This document shows positions 39,574-49,468 of a stretch of DNA of 64,000 nucleotides, piece after piece. Where the stretch lies: the NCBI RefSeq assembly GCF_030505195.1, contig NZ_CP129672.1:124001-188000 (forward strand). The letters are read 5' to 3'. The notes beneath the pieces are model-generated. The model did no database searches. It saw nothing but the letters and a program-made list of their open reading frames with translations, and was not told where the DNA came from. The DNA is from Comamonas testosteroni. GTDB taxonomy: Bacteria > Pseudomonadota > Gammaproteobacteria > Burkholderiales > Burkholderiaceae_C. Within the stretch, counting starts at the first letter, position 1; the number at the start of each line of letters is the position of its first letter. A program made the position numbers and the translations under genes.

Positions 39574-40572
39574 ATGACCCATCAGCTCAATATGAGCCGT
39601 CGCCAAGCTGCATTCGCACTCGGCGCGATTGCCGCAGCCGTGGCAGCCCCCTCTTTCGCCCAGAGCGACAAGTGGCCCACCAAGTCCTCGCGCATCATCA
39701 ACCCCTTCCCTGTAGGCGGCGGCCCCGATGGCATCTCGCGCCTGGTGGCCGACAAGCTGGGCCGCGCCTGGGGCCAGCCCGTGGTGGTGGAAAACCGTCC
39801 CGGCGGCAACGGCTTCATCGCCATCAACGAATTCAAGCGTGGCGCGACCGACGGCACCGACATGATCCAGCTGGACAACGTCCACATCGCGGCCTACCCC
39901 CACCTGTTCAAGAAGCTGCCCTACGACCTGAACAAGGACTTCGACATCCTGATGCCCTTGTTCCGCAACTACTTCTTTGTCTGCGTGCCCGTCAACAGCC
40001 CCTACAAGACCATCGGCGATCTGATCGCCGATGCCAAGGCGCATCCCGGCAAGCTGAACTACGGCTCCTGGTCCGTGGGCAACCCCGTGCACCTGGGCTC
40101 GGCGCTGCTGGAAAACCAGACCGGCACCAAGATGGAGCACGTGATCTACAAGGAAACCAGCCAGCTGTACCAGGGCGTTGCCAATGGCGAGCTGACCTTT
40201 GCCCTGGGCTCTCTGGGCACGGCAGGTCCTCTGGTGCGTGGCGGCAAGCTGCGCTTCCTGGCGGTGGCGGCTCCCAGCCGCATTGCCGGCTTCGAGAACG
40301 TGCCCACGGTGTCCGAATCGGGCGGCCCCAAGGATTTCGCAGCCATCGGCTGGAACGCCCTGGCCGTGCGCCCCGGCACCCCTGCCGCCGTGGTCGAGAA
40401 GATCCGCACCGACGTCCGTCAGGCGCTGACCGGCCAGGACGTGAAGGAGAAGTTCGCCGCCTTCGGCTACGAGTCCTTCAACCCCACGCCCGCAGAATTC
40501 AAGGCCTTCATGGCTTCCGAGAGCAAGCGCTTTGGCGAGGTGATCAAGAAGGCCGGTCTGGCTCTGGACTGA
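39574..40572 (+). CDS. Bug-family tripartite tricarboxylate transporter binding protein
   Basis: The 332-residue protein has a signal peptide of twin-arginine appearance (MSRRQAAFALG, cleavage near SFAQ) and mature segment SSRIINPFPVGGGPDGISR, a Bug signature. It continues with NRPGGNGFIAINEFKRG and KETSQLYQGVANGELTFALGS. GGGAG precedes the ATG. It is divergent from a LysR gene and upstream of two terminators; no TctA/TctB genes follow, so it may use a distant membrane component. Confidence 0.92.
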   Translation: MTHQLNMSRRQAAFALGAIAAAVAAPSFAQSDKWPTKSSRIINPFPVGGGPDGISRLVADKLGRAWGQPVVVENRPGGNGFIAINEFKRGATDGTDMIQLDNVHIAAYPHLFKKLPYDLNKDFDILMPLFRNYFFVCVPVNSPYKTIGDLIADAKAHPGKLNYGSWSVGNPVHLGSALLENQTGTKMEHVIYKETSQLYQGVANGELTFALGSLGTAGPLVRGGKLRFLAVAAPSRIAGFENVPTVSESGGPKDFAAIGWNALAVRPGTPAAVVEKIRTDVRQALTGQDVKEKFAAFGYESFNPTPAEFKAFMASESKRFGEVIKKAGLALD

Positions 40573-40594
40573 TCCAGCCCGCCCATCCGTAAAG

Positions 40595-40620
40595 AAGCCG
40601 CCTCTTGAAGGCGGCTTTTT
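40595..40620 (+). terminator. Terminator after the Bug gene
   Basis: AAGCCGCC / GGCGGCTT stem with a short loop, followed by TTTTT, 23 bp past the stop. Confidence 0.9.
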
Positions 40621-40640
40621 CATGCGCTACGGCATCCGTA

Positions 40641-40671
40641 AAAACGCCCGATGCATCACACCGGGCGTTTT
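40641..40671 (-). terminator. Terminator after the MFS gene
   Basis: AAAACGCCCG / CGGGCGTTTT ten-bp stem; the A-run at 40640-40644 gives a T-run on the minus strand after the MFS gene ending at 40693. Confidence 0.88.
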
Positions 40672-40692
40672 GCAGAGAAGCGCGCAACCTTC

Positions 40693-42033
40693 TTACTGAT
40701 CGCGGGCCTCGATGGCACGGTTGATGCCCAGTGCAGCCAGCGTGCACAAGGCACCCGACAGCAGATAGATACCCAGAGCCACCAGTCCGAACTTGGCCGA
40801 GACACCCAGGGCCACCAGAGGCGCAAACGCCGCACCGATGAGCCAGGCCATGTCCGTGGACAGGGCCGCACCGGTGTAACGGTAGCGCGACGAGAAGTTG
40901 GAAGTCACCGTGCCCGAGGCCTGGCCGTAGGACAGACCCAGCAGCACAAAGCCCACCAGGATGAACACATTGTTGCCGGTGCTGCCGCTGCCCAGCAGCC
41001 AGGGTGCCAGAAAGCTGAAGATGCCGATCAGGCAGGCCATGGTGCCCAGGGTGTTGCGGCGACCCACACGATCCGCCAGCCAGCCCGAGAGGATCATGGC
41101 CGCACCGGCCAGCAGCGCCCCGATGATCTGCACCACCAGCACCTCCGTCACGGACTGGTTGGAATACATGGAAATCCAGGACAGCGGGAACACGGTCACC
41201 AGATGAAACAGCGCGAAGCTGGCCAGCGCGGCAAAAGCCCCGATCATCACATTGCGGCCTTCGTTGGTCATGAGACTGCTCACGCTGATGGGCTCCAGCT
41301 CACGCTCCTGCAGAAGCTGGGCATAGGACTGGCCCACAACCAGACGCAAGCGGGCAAACAGCGCCACCACGTTGATGGCGAAGGCCACGCAGAAGGGGTA
41401 GCGCCAGCCATAGCTCATGAACTCGTCGGCCGTCAGGCTGGAGTACAGAAAGGCAAACAGCGCGGCAGCAATGATGAAACCCAGCGGTGCCCCGAGCTGA
41501 CCAATCATCGAGTACCAGCCGCGCTTGTTCTGCGGGGCCGACATGGCCAGCAGCGAGGGCAGTCCGTCCCAGGAACCACCCAGTGCCAGACCCTGACCTA
41601 TGCGCAACATCACAAGCGCCCAGACGGCCTTCATGCCTGCGGTTTCAAAGCTGGGCAAAAAGGTCATGCCCACCGTGCACACGCCCAGCAATAGCAGCGC
41701 CAGGGTCAGCTTGGTGGCACGGCCCCAGCGGCGCTGCACGGCCATGGACAGCGCCGTGCCCACGGGGCGGGCCACAAAGGCCAGCGAAAATATGGCAAAC
41801 GCAGCCAGCGTGCCATCAAGCTTGGACATGTAGGGAAACAGCAGCGAGGGAAACACCAGCACGCAGGCGATGCCGAACACGAAGAAGTCGAAGTACTCGG
41901 AAGAGCGCCCGATGATCACCCCCACGGCAATCTCGCCAGGGGTCACATCCTCGTCGGTATCCGCATAGGCCAAGGTTTCCGAGTTCTCATAGTCTTGCTG
42001 AGTAAGACCAATGGACGGGTTCATGCTTGTCAT
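40693..42033 (-). CDS. MFS transporter, metabolite:H+ symporter (MHS) family
   Basis: The approximately 446-residue protein has 12 predicted helices. MHS-type markers: IIGRSSEYFDFFVFGIACVL in helix 1, FAIFSLAFVARPVGTALSMA in helix 2, and LVMLRIGQGLALGGSWDGLP in helix 4, with LADRVGRRNTLGTMA between helices 8 and 9. Likely substrates are aromatic or organic acids. Start at ATG 42033 has AAGGAG 12 nt upstream. It is isolated, with a terminator at 40641-40671. Confidence 0.9.
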   Translation of the reverse strand: MTSMNPSIGLTQQDYENSETLAYADTDEDVTPGEIAVGVIIGRSSEYFDFFVFGIACVLVFPSLLFPYMSKLDGTLAAFAIFSLAFVARPVGTALSMAVQRRWGRATKLTLALLLLGVCTVGMTFLPSFETAGMKAVWALVMLRIGQGLALGGSWDGLPSLLAMSAPQNKRGWYSMIGQLGAPLGFIIAAALFAFLYSSLTADEFMSYGWRYPFCVAFAINVVALFARLRLVVGQSYAQLLQERELEPISVSSLMTNEGRNVMIGAFAALASFALFHLVTVFPLSWISMYSNQSVTEVLVVQIIGALLAGAAMILSGWLADRVGRRNTLGTMACLIGIFSFLAPWLLGSGSTGNNVFILVGFVLLGLSYGQASGTVTSNFSSRYRYTGAALSTDMAWLIGAAFAPLVALGVSAKFGLVALGIYLLSGALCTLAALGINRAIEARDQ

Positions 42034-42371
42034 AAAGGTACAACTCCTTGTCTTACTTTTCAGTCCCGGGGACGCTTTCAGTTCTACGCCCAAGCATGTG
42101 CAGCCGCAATAGAGTTTTTGCTCTGAGCACTGTCAGACCAGCACCGCGCAGCCCCCGTTTCTGAGGGCTGATTTGACAATTTCAAGCCCTGTCAGATCAA
42201 AGTTTGTCCACACGCCAAAGCTGCTAAACCCTTGTCGCATAGCGCATTTCCAATCCCGAGACGTTGACCTTGGACAAAATGTCCAATGGACAAGCCACCG
42301 TTTGGTATTACATTTGCCGAGATCCAGTAATCCGCGTTTACACCTAAGCGCGACTTTGTCACGCCCAAAGC
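42034..42371. promoter_or_regulatory. Control region between the MFS gene and cyoA
   Basis: 338 bp without a gene, holding the divergent promoters. It contains the perfect inverted repeat TTGGACA-aaa-TGTCCAA (42270-42286), immediately followed by a third half-site TGGACA, 80 bp before cyoA. No exact FNR/ANR site (TTGAT-N4-ATCAA) was seen. Confidence 0.6.
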
Positions 42372-43427
42372 ATGTTAAAAATCAAGGAAATCCGTGGGCC
42401 CGCGTGGCTCTCAGCGGCCGCTTTGACTGCAACCCTCGCAGGTTGCAGCAAGGCCGTCGTCCTCAACCCAGCTGGCGATGTCGCCAAGCAGCAAGGCGAC
42501 CTGGTCATTACGGCCACTTTGCTGATGTTGCTCATCATCGTCCCCGTCATCTTTTTGACGCTGCTGTTTGCCTGGAAATACCGCCAGTCCAACACCGAAG
42601 CCAAATACGACCCCGAATGGCACCACTCCACTGCACTGGAGCTGGTGATCTGGACGGTTCCCCTGCTCATCATCATCGCTTTGGGCGCCATTACCTGGAT
42701 CAGCACCCACAAGCTCGACCCCTATCGTCCTCTGGACCGCATCTCCTCCACCAAGGCTCTGGACCCCAACGTCAAGCCCCTGGAGATCCAGGTCGTGTCT
42801 CTGGACTGGAAATGGCTGTTCTTCTACCCCGAGCAAGGCATTGCCACCGTCAACGAAGTGGCTGCCCCGGTGGATCGCCCCATTCACTTCAAGCTGACCT
42901 CCACCCACACCATGAACGCGTTCTACGTTCCTGATCTGGCCGGCATGATCTACACCATGCCCGGCATGCAGACCGAGCTGAACGCCGTGATCAACAAGCC
43001 CGGTGTCTATGGCGGCAAGTCCTCTCACTACAGCGGCGCTGGTTTTGCGGGCATGACCTTCAAGTTCCACGGCCTGGAAAACGAGCAGTTTGATCAGTGG
43101 ATTGCCAAGGCCAAGACCGAAGGCAAGGCCCTGACACGCGATGCCTATATCGATCTGTCCAAGCCCAGCGAGCGCAACCCCGTTGAACGCTTCGCCAGCG
43201 TGGACGAAGGCCTGTACCAGAAGGTCCTCAACCGCTGCGTGGAAGACGGCAAGATGTGCATGAACGAAATGATGGCCATCGACGCTGCCGGCGGCAGGCC
43301 TCCTGCACACCACAGCAAGACCTCCAGCGTGACCCTGCCCCTGGATGTCTGCACTTCCCAAGACGCTGAGCGCGTTGTCGCCCTGCTCGACGAAGTCGCC
43401 GCCTCCGGAGCTGTCGCACAGCAATAA
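42372..43427 (+). CDS. cyoA: Cytochrome bo3 ubiquinol oxidase subunit II
   Basis: The 351-residue lipoprotein subunit has an N-terminal lipobox LAGC, two membrane helices (about 45-70 and 90-110) and a periplasmic cupredoxin domain. The CuA ligands of cytochrome oxidases are absent: the region corresponding to CSELCGxxH reads [12 protein letters not shown], as in quinol oxidases. [18 protein letters not shown] and [20 protein letters not shown] are CyoA-typical. First gene of cyoABCD. Confidence 0.95.
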   Translation: MLKIKEIRGPAWLSAAALTATLAGCSKAVVLNPAGDVAKQQGDLVITATLLMLLIIVPVIFLTLLFAWKYRQSNTEAKYDPEWHHSTALELVIWTVPLLIIIALGAITWISTHKLDPYRPLDRISSTKALDPNVKPLEIQVVSLDWKWLFFYPEQGIATVNEVAAPVDRPIHFKLTSTHTMNAFYVPDLAGMIYTMPGMQTELNAVINKPGVYGGKSSHYSGAGFAGMTFKFHGLENEQFDQWIAKAKTEGKALTRDAYIDLSKPSERNPVERFASVDEGLYQKVLNRCVEDGKMCMNEMMAIDAAGGRPPAHHSKTSSVTLPLDVCTSQDAERVVALLDEVAASGAVAQQ

Positions 43428-43489
43428 GTAGTTCACGGTGCGGATGCGCTCACCGCTCAGCCGCTCCAATACGACAAAAGAGACTCAAC

Positions 43490-45496
43490 ATGTCTGAAAC
43501 AACAACCCCGGCCTCCCACTGGCTGTTGGGCCGTATCACATGGGACCAGATTCCCATGACGCATGAGCCCATCGTGCTCTTGACCTTTATTGCCGTGGTG
43601 CTTGGCGGCCTCGTCGTGGTCGGCGGCATCACCAAGTTCCGCCTCTGGGCTCCGCTGTGGAACGACTGGATCACCTCCATCGACCACAAGAAGATCGGCA
43701 TCATGTACATGATCCTCGGTCTGGTCATGTTCCTGCGCGGCTTTGCCGATGCCGTGATGATGCGTCTGCAGCAGTCCATGGCCTTCGGCGACAACATGGG
43801 CTACCTGCCTCCTCACCACTACGACCAGATCTTCACGGCCCATGGCGTGATCATGATCTTCTTCGTGGCGATGCCCTTCGTGACCGGCCTGATGAACTAC
43901 CTGGTTCCTCTGCAGATCGGCGCACGTGACGTGTCCTTCCCGTTCCTGAACAACTTCAGCTTCTGGATGACCACCGGCGGCGCCGTGCTGGTGATGATCT
44001 CCCTGTTCCTGGGCGAGTTCTCCACCTCCGGCTGGCTGGCCCTGTCCAATCTGGGGCACCAGAATCCTGGAACGGGTCTGGATTACTACATCTGGGGCCT
44101 GCAGGTCGCCGGTGTGGGCACGACCTTGTCAGGTATCAACCTGATCGTGACCATCATCAAGATGCGCGCCCCCGGCATGAACCTGATGAAGATGCCCGTC
44201 TTCACCTGGACTGCCCTGTGCACCAACGCCCTGATCGTGGCTTCCTTCCCCGTGCTGACCGCAGCCCTGGTGCTGATGTCGCTGGACCGCTACGTCGGCA
44301 CCAACTTCTTCACGAACGAGCTGGGCGGCAACCCCATGCTGTACGTGAACCTGATCTGGATCTGGGGCCACCCCGAGGTCTACATCTTGATCCTGCCCTG
44401 CTTCGGCGTGTTCTCCGAAATCGTGGCAACGTTCAGCCGCAAGCGCCTGTTCGGCTACACCTCGATGGTCTACGCCACCGTGTGTATCACCATCCTGTCC
44501 TACCTGGTGTGGCTGCACCACTTCTTCACCATGGGCTCGGGTGCCAGCGTGAATACCTTCTTCGGTATCACCACGATGATCATCTCCATCCCCACGGGCG
44601 CGAAGATCTTCAACTGGCTGTTCACCATGTACCGCGGTCGCATCCGCTTCTCGGTGCCCATGCTGTGGACGGTGGGCTTCATGGTCACCTTCGCCATTGG
44701 CGGCATGACCGGCGTGCTGCTGGCCGTGCCTCCCGCAGACTTCGTGCTGCACAACTCGCTGTTCCTGATCGCCCACTTCCACAACGTGATCATCGGCGGC
44801 GTGGTGTTTGCCGTGTTTGCCGGCATCAACTACTGGTTCCCCAAGGCTTTCGGCTTCCGACTCAACGAGTTCTGGGGCAAGGCTTCGTTCTGGTTCTGGC
44901 TGGTCGGCTTCTGGGTTGCCTTCACTCCCCTGTACATCCTGGGTCTGATGGGCGTGACTCGCCGCGCCAACCACTTCGACGATCCCTCGCTGCAGATCTG
45001 GTTCATCATCGCTGCCTGCGGTGCTGCCCTGATCGCTGCCGGTATCGGCTGCTTCTTCATCCAGCTGGCCGTGTCCATCTGGAAGCGCGACGAACTGCGT
45101 GACGTGACCGGCGACCCATGGGAAGGCCGCACCCTGGAATGGGCCACTTCCTCGCCCCCTCCCCAGTACAACTTCGCCTTCACCCCCGTGGTGCACGACA
45201 TCGACGCCTGGACCGACATGAAGAAGCACGGCTATCAGCGTCCGCTGAGCGGCTTCGAGCCCATCCACATGCCCGCCAATACCGGCGCCGGCGTGGTGAT
45301 TGCCGGCCTGTCCACCGTTCTGGGCTTTGCTCTGATCTGGCACATGTGGCCTCTGGCGATCGCCTCGTTCGCCGCGACCATCCTGGCCTCGATCATTCAT
45401 ACCTTCAACTACAAGCGTGACTACTACATCCCTGCGGCCGAAGTGGCCACATCGGAAGAAGCACGTACCAAGCAGCTTGCAGCAGCCCATGTCTAA
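43490..45496 (+). CDS. cyoB: Cytochrome bo3 ubiquinol oxidase subunit I
   Basis: The 668-residue catalytic subunit has 15 predicted helices. Haem and CuB ligands lie in [32 protein letters not shown] (with the cross-linked His/Tyr), [11 protein letters not shown] and [11 protein letters not shown]. It reduces oxygen to water with quinol electrons and pumps protons. The C-terminus overlaps the cyoC ATG (ATGTCTAA), giving coupled translation. Confidence 0.97.
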   Translation: MSETTTPASHWLLGRITWDQIPMTHEPIVLLTFIAVVLGGLVVVGGITKFRLWAPLWNDWITSIDHKKIGIMYMILGLVMFLRGFADAVMMRLQQSMAFGDNMGYLPPHHYDQIFTAHGVIMIFFVAMPFVTGLMNYLVPLQIGARDVSFPFLNNFSFWMTTGGAVLVMISLFLGEFSTSGWLALSNLGHQNPGTGLDYYIWGLQVAGVGTTLSGINLIVTIIKMRAPGMNLMKMPVFTWTALCTNALIVASFPVLTAALVLMSLDRYVGTNFFTNELGGNPMLYVNLIWIWGHPEVYILILPCFGVFSEIVATFSRKRLFGYTSMVYATVCITILSYLVWLHHFFTMGSGASVNTFFGITTMIISIPTGAKIFNWLFTMYRGRIRFSVPMLWTVGFMVTFAIGGMTGVLLAVPPADFVLHNSLFLIAHFHNVIIGGVVFAVFAGINYWFPKAFGFRLNEFWGKASFWFWLVGFWVAFTPLYILGLMGVTRRANHFDDPSLQIWFIIAACGAALIAAGIGCFFIQLAVSIWKRDELRDVTGDPWEGRTLEWATSSPPPQYNFAFTPVVHDIDAWTDMKKHGYQRPLSGFEPIHMPANTGAGVVIAGLSTVLGFALIWHMWPLAIASFAATILASIIHTFNYKRDYYIPAAEVATSEEARTKQLAAAHV

Positions 45497-46121
45497 TACA
45501 CATATCAACGCTGGCGGCGCAGCCGCCCTGGCTACTCGCGAGTACCACCTCGCGCACGAGCCTCATCCGGAAAACGGCACCTCGCTGGGCTTCTGGCTCT
45601 ACCTGATGAGCGACTGCCTGATCTTTGCCGCACTGTTCGCCACCTATGGCGTGCTGGGCCGCAGCTATGCAGGCGGCCCCTCGGGCAAGGACCTGTTCGA
45701 TCTGTCGCTGGTCGCGGTCAACACGGCCTTCCTGCTGATGTCGTCCATCACCTTCGGCTTTGCCATGCTGCAAAAGCAAAAGAAGAACGTGAACGGCACG
45801 CTGCTGTGGCTGGCCGTCACCGGTCTGCTGGGCGCAGCCTTCCTGGCCGTGGAACTCTATGAGTTCCACCACCTGATCCATCAAGGTGCAACGCCTCAGA
45901 GCAGCGCCTTCCTGTCGTCCTTCTTCACGCTGGTGGGCACCCACGGTATCCACGTGACCTTCGGTCTGGTCTGGCTGATCACCCTGATGATCCAGATCAA
46001 GAAGCACGGCCTGATCAACGAGAACGTGCGCCGTATCAACTGCCTGTCCATGTTCTGGCACTTCTTGGACGTGGTCTGGATCGGTGTGTTCACCTTTGTG
46101 TATCTGATGGGGGTGCTGTAA
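45489..46121 (+). CDS. cyoC: Cytochrome bo3 ubiquinol oxidase subunit III
   Basis: The 210-residue membrane subunit starts at ATG 45489 inside the end of cyoB. It has five hydrophobic helices and the typical [20 protein letters not shown] start, [17 protein letters not shown] and [18 protein letters not shown]. It stabilises the core enzyme. The next gene starts directly after its stop (46122). Confidence 0.95.
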   Translation: MSNTHINAGGAAALATREYHLAHEPHPENGTSLGFWLYLMSDCLIFAALFATYGVLGRSYAGGPSGKDLFDLSLVAVNTAFLLMSSITFGFAMLQKQKKNVNGTLLWLAVTGLLGAAFLAVELYEFHHLIHQGATPQSSAFLSSFFTLVGTHGIHVTFGLVWLITLMIQIKKHGLINENVRRINCLSMFWHFLDVVWIGVFTFVYLMGVL

Positions 46122-46547
46122 ATGAGCGCACACGATATCCACGCCGGTCATGACGATCACCACGATCACGACGACCTGCACGTCACCATGGGCGACTATG
46201 TGAAGGGTTTCATCCTGGCCGTCATCCTGACTGCCATCCCCTTCTACCTGGTCATGAACAACATCATCACCGACCGCTCCACGGCTGTGGCCGTGCTGGG
46301 TCTGTTTGCGGTGATCCAGGTGCTCGTGCACATGGTGTACTTCCTGCACATGAACGGCAAGATCCAGGGCGGCTGGACCATGCTGTCCACCATCTTCACG
46401 GTGATCTTCCTGGCGATTGCGATCTCCGGCACGCTTTGGGTCATGTTCCACATGAACACCAACATGATGCCCGGTCATGAAATGCACCAGGCCGCAGGCC
46501 ATGCAGATCACGAAGGTCACACGGCTCCCGCTGCTGTCACACCTTGA
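46122..46547 (+). CDS. cyoD: Cytochrome bo3 ubiquinol oxidase subunit IV
   Basis: The 141-residue small subunit has a histidine-rich N-terminus (HDIHAGHDDHHDHDDLHVTM), three helices in the middle (GFILAVILTAIPFYLVM, VAVLGLFAVIQVLVHMVYFL, MLSTIFTVIFLAIAISGTL) and a second His-rich tail. The His clusters may bind metal. No cyoE (haem O synthase) follows; its place is taken by a SURF1-type gene. Confidence 0.93.
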   Translation: MSAHDIHAGHDDHHDHDDLHVTMGDYVKGFILAVILTAIPFYLVMNNIITDRSTAVAVLGLFAVIQVLVHMVYFLHMNGKIQGGWTMLSTIFTVIFLAIAISGTLWVMFHMNTNMMPGHEMHQAAGHADHEGHTAPAAVTP

Positions 46548-46555
46548 CTGACCTC

Positions 46556-47338
46556 ATGAAGAACCAGAGCGCTGCACGGCAGCGCTCTCCCTTCGCCAAG
46601 GCGATGCTCGCGTTTGTGGGCATCGCCTTGTTTTTAGGGTTCATGGCTCTGGGCACCTGGCAGGTGCAGCGCCGCGCCTGGAAGCTCGATCTCATCGAGC
46701 GCGTGGAGCAGCGCGTGCACAGCGCCCCCGTGGCGTTGCCCGAGCCCGGTCAATGGCCGCAGATCAATGCGGCCAGCCACGAGTACCTGCCCGTCAAGGC
46801 GCAAGGCCGATGGCTGGACAAGCAAAGCGTGCTGGCCAAGGCATTGACCGAAGCCGGTGCGGGCTTCTGGCTCATGACGCCGCTGCAGCTGAGCGATGGC
46901 ACGCAGGTTCTGGTCAACCGCGGCTTCACGCCCGAGAAACTGCGCAGCCAGTGGCTCAAGCAGATTGCCGAAGCCGGGCCATCGGCCGAGACCGTCACCG
47001 TCATCGGCCTGATGCGCATGAGCGAGCCCGGCGGCGGCTTTCTGCGCAAGAACGATCCCGCCAACGCCCAGTGGTACTCGCGCGATGTCGCCGCCATTGC
47101 CCAGGCCCAGGGCCTGAGCAGGCCCGCCCCCTACTTCATAGACCAGGGCGTGCCCGCCAGCAACCCGGCCTATGCAAAGGCAGAGGCCGACAGCGAAGTC
47201 CTGCGCCCCGGCATGACAGTCATCCGGTTCCCGAACAGTCATCTGGTCTATGCGCTTACCTGGTATGGGCTGGCAGCCATGGTGCTGGGAGCGGCCTGGC
47301 TGGTGCGCCGGCACGACAAGGCGGTTGCCGCAAACTGA
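46556..47338 (+). CDS. SURF1-family oxidase assembly protein
   Basis: The approximately 260-residue inner-membrane protein has two terminal helices flanking a soluble domain: ALGTWQVQRRAWKLDLIERV at the N-terminus and HLVYALTWYGLAAMVLGAAW at the C-terminus, with PVKAQGRWLDK and LVNRGFTPEKLRSQW between. SURF1 proteins help insert haem into oxidases, usually aa3-type. ATG 46556 is preferred; a TTG at 46544 overlaps the cyoD stop. Confidence 0.9.
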   Translation: MKNQSAARQRSPFAKAMLAFVGIALFLGFMALGTWQVQRRAWKLDLIERVEQRVHSAPVALPEPGQWPQINAASHEYLPVKAQGRWLDKQSVLAKALTEAGAGFWLMTPLQLSDGTQVLVNRGFTPEKLRSQWLKQIAEAGPSAETVTVIGLMRMSEPGGGFLRKNDPANAQWYSRDVAAIAQAQGLSRPAPYFIDQGVPASNPAYAKAEADSEVLRPGMTVIRFPNSHLVYALTWYGLAAMVLGAAWLVRRHDKAVAAN

Positions 47339-47350
47339 TGCCTCCCTCTG

Positions 47351-47377
47351 AAAGCGCTCCCCGGAGCGCTTTTTTTT
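47351..47377 (+). terminator. Terminator after surf1
   Basis: AAAGCGCTCC / GGAGCGCTTT ten-bp stem with CC loop and T-run. It closes the cyo-surf1 operon and separates it from regB. Confidence 0.93.
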
Positions 47378-47458
47378 GCTCCCTGCGGGCTGCTCCTACA
47401 TCACGAATGCATAGCCCCAGAGGCGTCCGAGGCAGGCCTGCTCGGTGACAATTGCGCG

Positions 47459-48760
47459 GTGAGCCAAATTTCCGATTCCCTGTTTCGCGTACAGCGCCTG
47501 ACCGAGCGGCAGAACATGCAGCTGCTGATTCAGCTGCGCTGGATTGCCGTGGTCGGCCAGGTCGTCACCATCTCGCTGGTGCACTACGGCTTTCAGATTG
47601 CACTGCCCCTGCTGCCCATGGCGCTGGTGCTGGTGGCCCTGGTCGCCACCAACCTGGCCTACATCTACTGGAGCCAGGGCCTGCACCGCCCCGTGACCTC
47701 GCGCAGCGTCTTCTATGCGCTGCTGGCCGATGTGCTGGCCCTGACCATTCAGCTGTACCTGAGCGGCGGCGCCAGCAACCCCTTCATCTATCTGTATCTG
47801 CTGCAGGGCATTCTGAGTGCCGTGCTGCTGCCCGCTCATTACACCTGGTGCGTGGTCGCGGCCTCCTTTGTCGGCGTCCTGGGCCTGACCCTGTTTCACC
47901 AGCCCCTGCATGTGCAGTTCGCCACTCAGGAAGGCTTGCCCAGCCTCTACGTCGTGGGCGTGCTCATCAGCTTTGCGTTGACCAGCATCCTGACCATCGT
48001 CTTTCTGACCCGCATCGTCGAGAACACGCGCCGCCGCGACAAGCGCATCTCCAATATGCGCCAGCGCGCCAGCGAGGAGGAACATATCGTGCGCCTGGGC
48101 CTGCTGGCCACCGGCGCGGCACACGAGCTGGGCACGCCCATGGCCACCATGTCCGTGATCCTGGGCGACTGGCAGCATATGCCGGCCCTCATGCAGGACG
48201 AGGACCTGCGCGAGGACCTGCAGGAAATGCAGCGCCAGCTGCTGCGCTGCAAGTCCATCGTCTCGGGCGTGCTGCTGTCTGCCGGCGAGACCCGGGCCGA
48301 AGGCACGGAAAGCACCACCTTCGCCAGCTTTGTGCAAGGCGTGGTCAGCCACTGGCAGGCGCATAACAGCCTGCAGCACTTTGCGCTGCACCAGCAGGGC
48401 GTGAAGGACTTCGCCATGCTCTCGGATACTGCATTGCAGCAAATGATTTGCAATTTGCTGGACAATGCCCTCGAAGCCTCGCCCGGCTGGGTGGAGCTGA
48501 CCCTGAGCAGCGATCAAGACCAGATACGCATCCAGGTGCGCGACCACGGCCCGGGCTTCGATGCCACCGTGCTGCAGCAACTGGGCCAGTGCCATGTCTC
48601 CACCAAGCAGGAGCGCCCCGGTCGCGGCCTGGGCCTGTTTCTGGTGACCAACGTGGCCCGCGCCCTGGGCGGCCGCGTTCATGCCGGCAATCTGCCGGCT
48701 CAGCAAGGCGGTGGCGCTCTGGTGGAGGTCAGCCTGCCCCAGTCCGCTCTCGCGATTTAA
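47459..48760 (+). CDS. regB: RegB/PrrB-type redox sensor histidine kinase
   Basis: The 433-residue membrane kinase starts with GTG. Six helices occupy about residues 25-185. The quinone-sensing motif GGASNPF is at about 103-109, matching the family GGxxNPF. The H-box AHELGTPMATMSVIL has the phosphoaccepting His at about 222, and the redox-active Cys equivalent is Cys264 in LLRCKSIVSGVL. The HATPase domain shows NLLDNALEAS, DHGPGF and GRGLGLFLVTNVAR. It follows cyoABCD-surf1 and is itself followed by regA. Confidence 0.94.
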   Translation: MSQISDSLFRVQRLTERQNMQLLIQLRWIAVVGQVVTISLVHYGFQIALPLLPMALVLVALVATNLAYIYWSQGLHRPVTSRSVFYALLADVLALTIQLYLSGGASNPFIYLYLLQGILSAVLLPAHYTWCVVAASFVGVLGLTLFHQPLHVQFATQEGLPSLYVVGVLISFALTSILTIVFLTRIVENTRRRDKRISNMRQRASEEEHIVRLGLLATGAAHELGTPMATMSVILGDWQHMPALMQDEDLREDLQEMQRQLLRCKSIVSGVLLSAGETRAEGTESTTFASFVQGVVSHWQAHNSLQHFALHQQGVKDFAMLSDTALQQMICNLLDNALEASPGWVELTLSSDQDQIRIQVRDHGPGFDATVLQQLGQCHVSTKQERPGRGLGLFLVTNVARALGGRVHAGNLPAQQGGGALVEVSLPQSALAI

Positions 48761-48775
48761 GACATTGTGGTTTGC

Positions 48776-49312
48776 ATGGTAGAAGACCGTTTACTGCTGC
48801 TGGTTGAAGATGACGCGGCATTTGCACGCACGCTCAAGCGCTCGTTCGAGCGCCGGGGCTACCGCGTGCTGCATGCCACCAGCGGCGAGGAAGTGCAGCA
48901 GATGCTGACCCAGCACCGGCCGCAATATGCGGTCATGGACCTGAAGCTGGCCGGCAATGCATCGGGCCTGAACTGCGTGCAGATGCTGCATCTGCACAAC
49001 CCCGATGCGCTCATCGTCGTTCTCACCGGCTACGCCAGCATTGCCACGGCCGTGGAAGCCGTCAAGCTCGGCGCCTGCCACTACCTGGCCAAGCCCTCGA
49101 ATACCGACGATATCGAAGCCGCCTTCGGGCGGGTCGAGGGGCGCACCGACGTGGAGGTCAGCAGCCAGACCACCTCCATCAAGACGCTGGAATGGGAGCA
49201 TATTCACGAGACCCTGGCCGAGTCCGGCTTCAATATCTCCGAGGCCGCACGCCGCCTGGGCATGCACCGGCGCACCCTGGCGCGCAAGCTGGAAAAACGC
49301 CAGGTCAAGTGA
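48776..49312 (+). CDS. regA: RegA/PrrA-type response regulator
   Basis: The 178-residue regulator has a receiver domain with DD acidic pair (LLLVEDDAAF) and phospho-Asp55 in YAVMDLKLAG, then a short linker and a Fis-type DNA-binding helix-turn-helix (WEHIHETLAESGFNISEAAR then RRLGMHRRTLARKLEKR), as in PrrA/RegA. It pairs with the kinase 15 bp upstream and probably controls respiratory genes, including the neighbouring cyo operon. Confidence 0.94.
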   Translation: MVEDRLLLLVEDDAAFARTLKRSFERRGYRVLHATSGEEVQQMLTQHRPQYAVMDLKLAGNASGLNCVQMLHLHNPDALIVVLTGYASIATAVEAVKLGACHYLAKPSNTDDIEAAFGRVEGRTDVEVSSQTTSIKTLEWEHIHETLAESGFNISEAARRLGMHRRTLARKLEKRQVK

Positions 49313-49340
49313 CTGGCGTCAGACTCAAGCATCAATATTG

Positions 49341-49426
49341 ATAGCTTATACCGCTTATCAGTATTGACTTTCAAATACAAAAGTATCTTAAATCGTTATG
49401 CAGCAAGCGATAGCAGCTCCTTTTTT
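49341..49426. repeat. Class 2 intergenic repeat, copy B
   Basis: ATAGCTTATACCGC, decayed hairpin TTTCAAATAC-aaaa-GTATCTTAAA (49369-49392), TCGTTATGCAGCAAGCG, AGCAGCTCC and a T-run. Same order of pieces as 38343-38424. Located between regA and a membrane protein gene; the T-run could allow termination. Confidence 0.75.
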
Positions 49427-49468
49427 CATTGGTTTCATCGCCTCGCCCCAGCGCACAGGCAGGTGCCC

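Noticed and set aside
44129..45508. 459-codon minus-strand frame opposite cyoB
   Set aside because: His/Asp/Gly-rich artefact of reading a membrane protein gene backwards.
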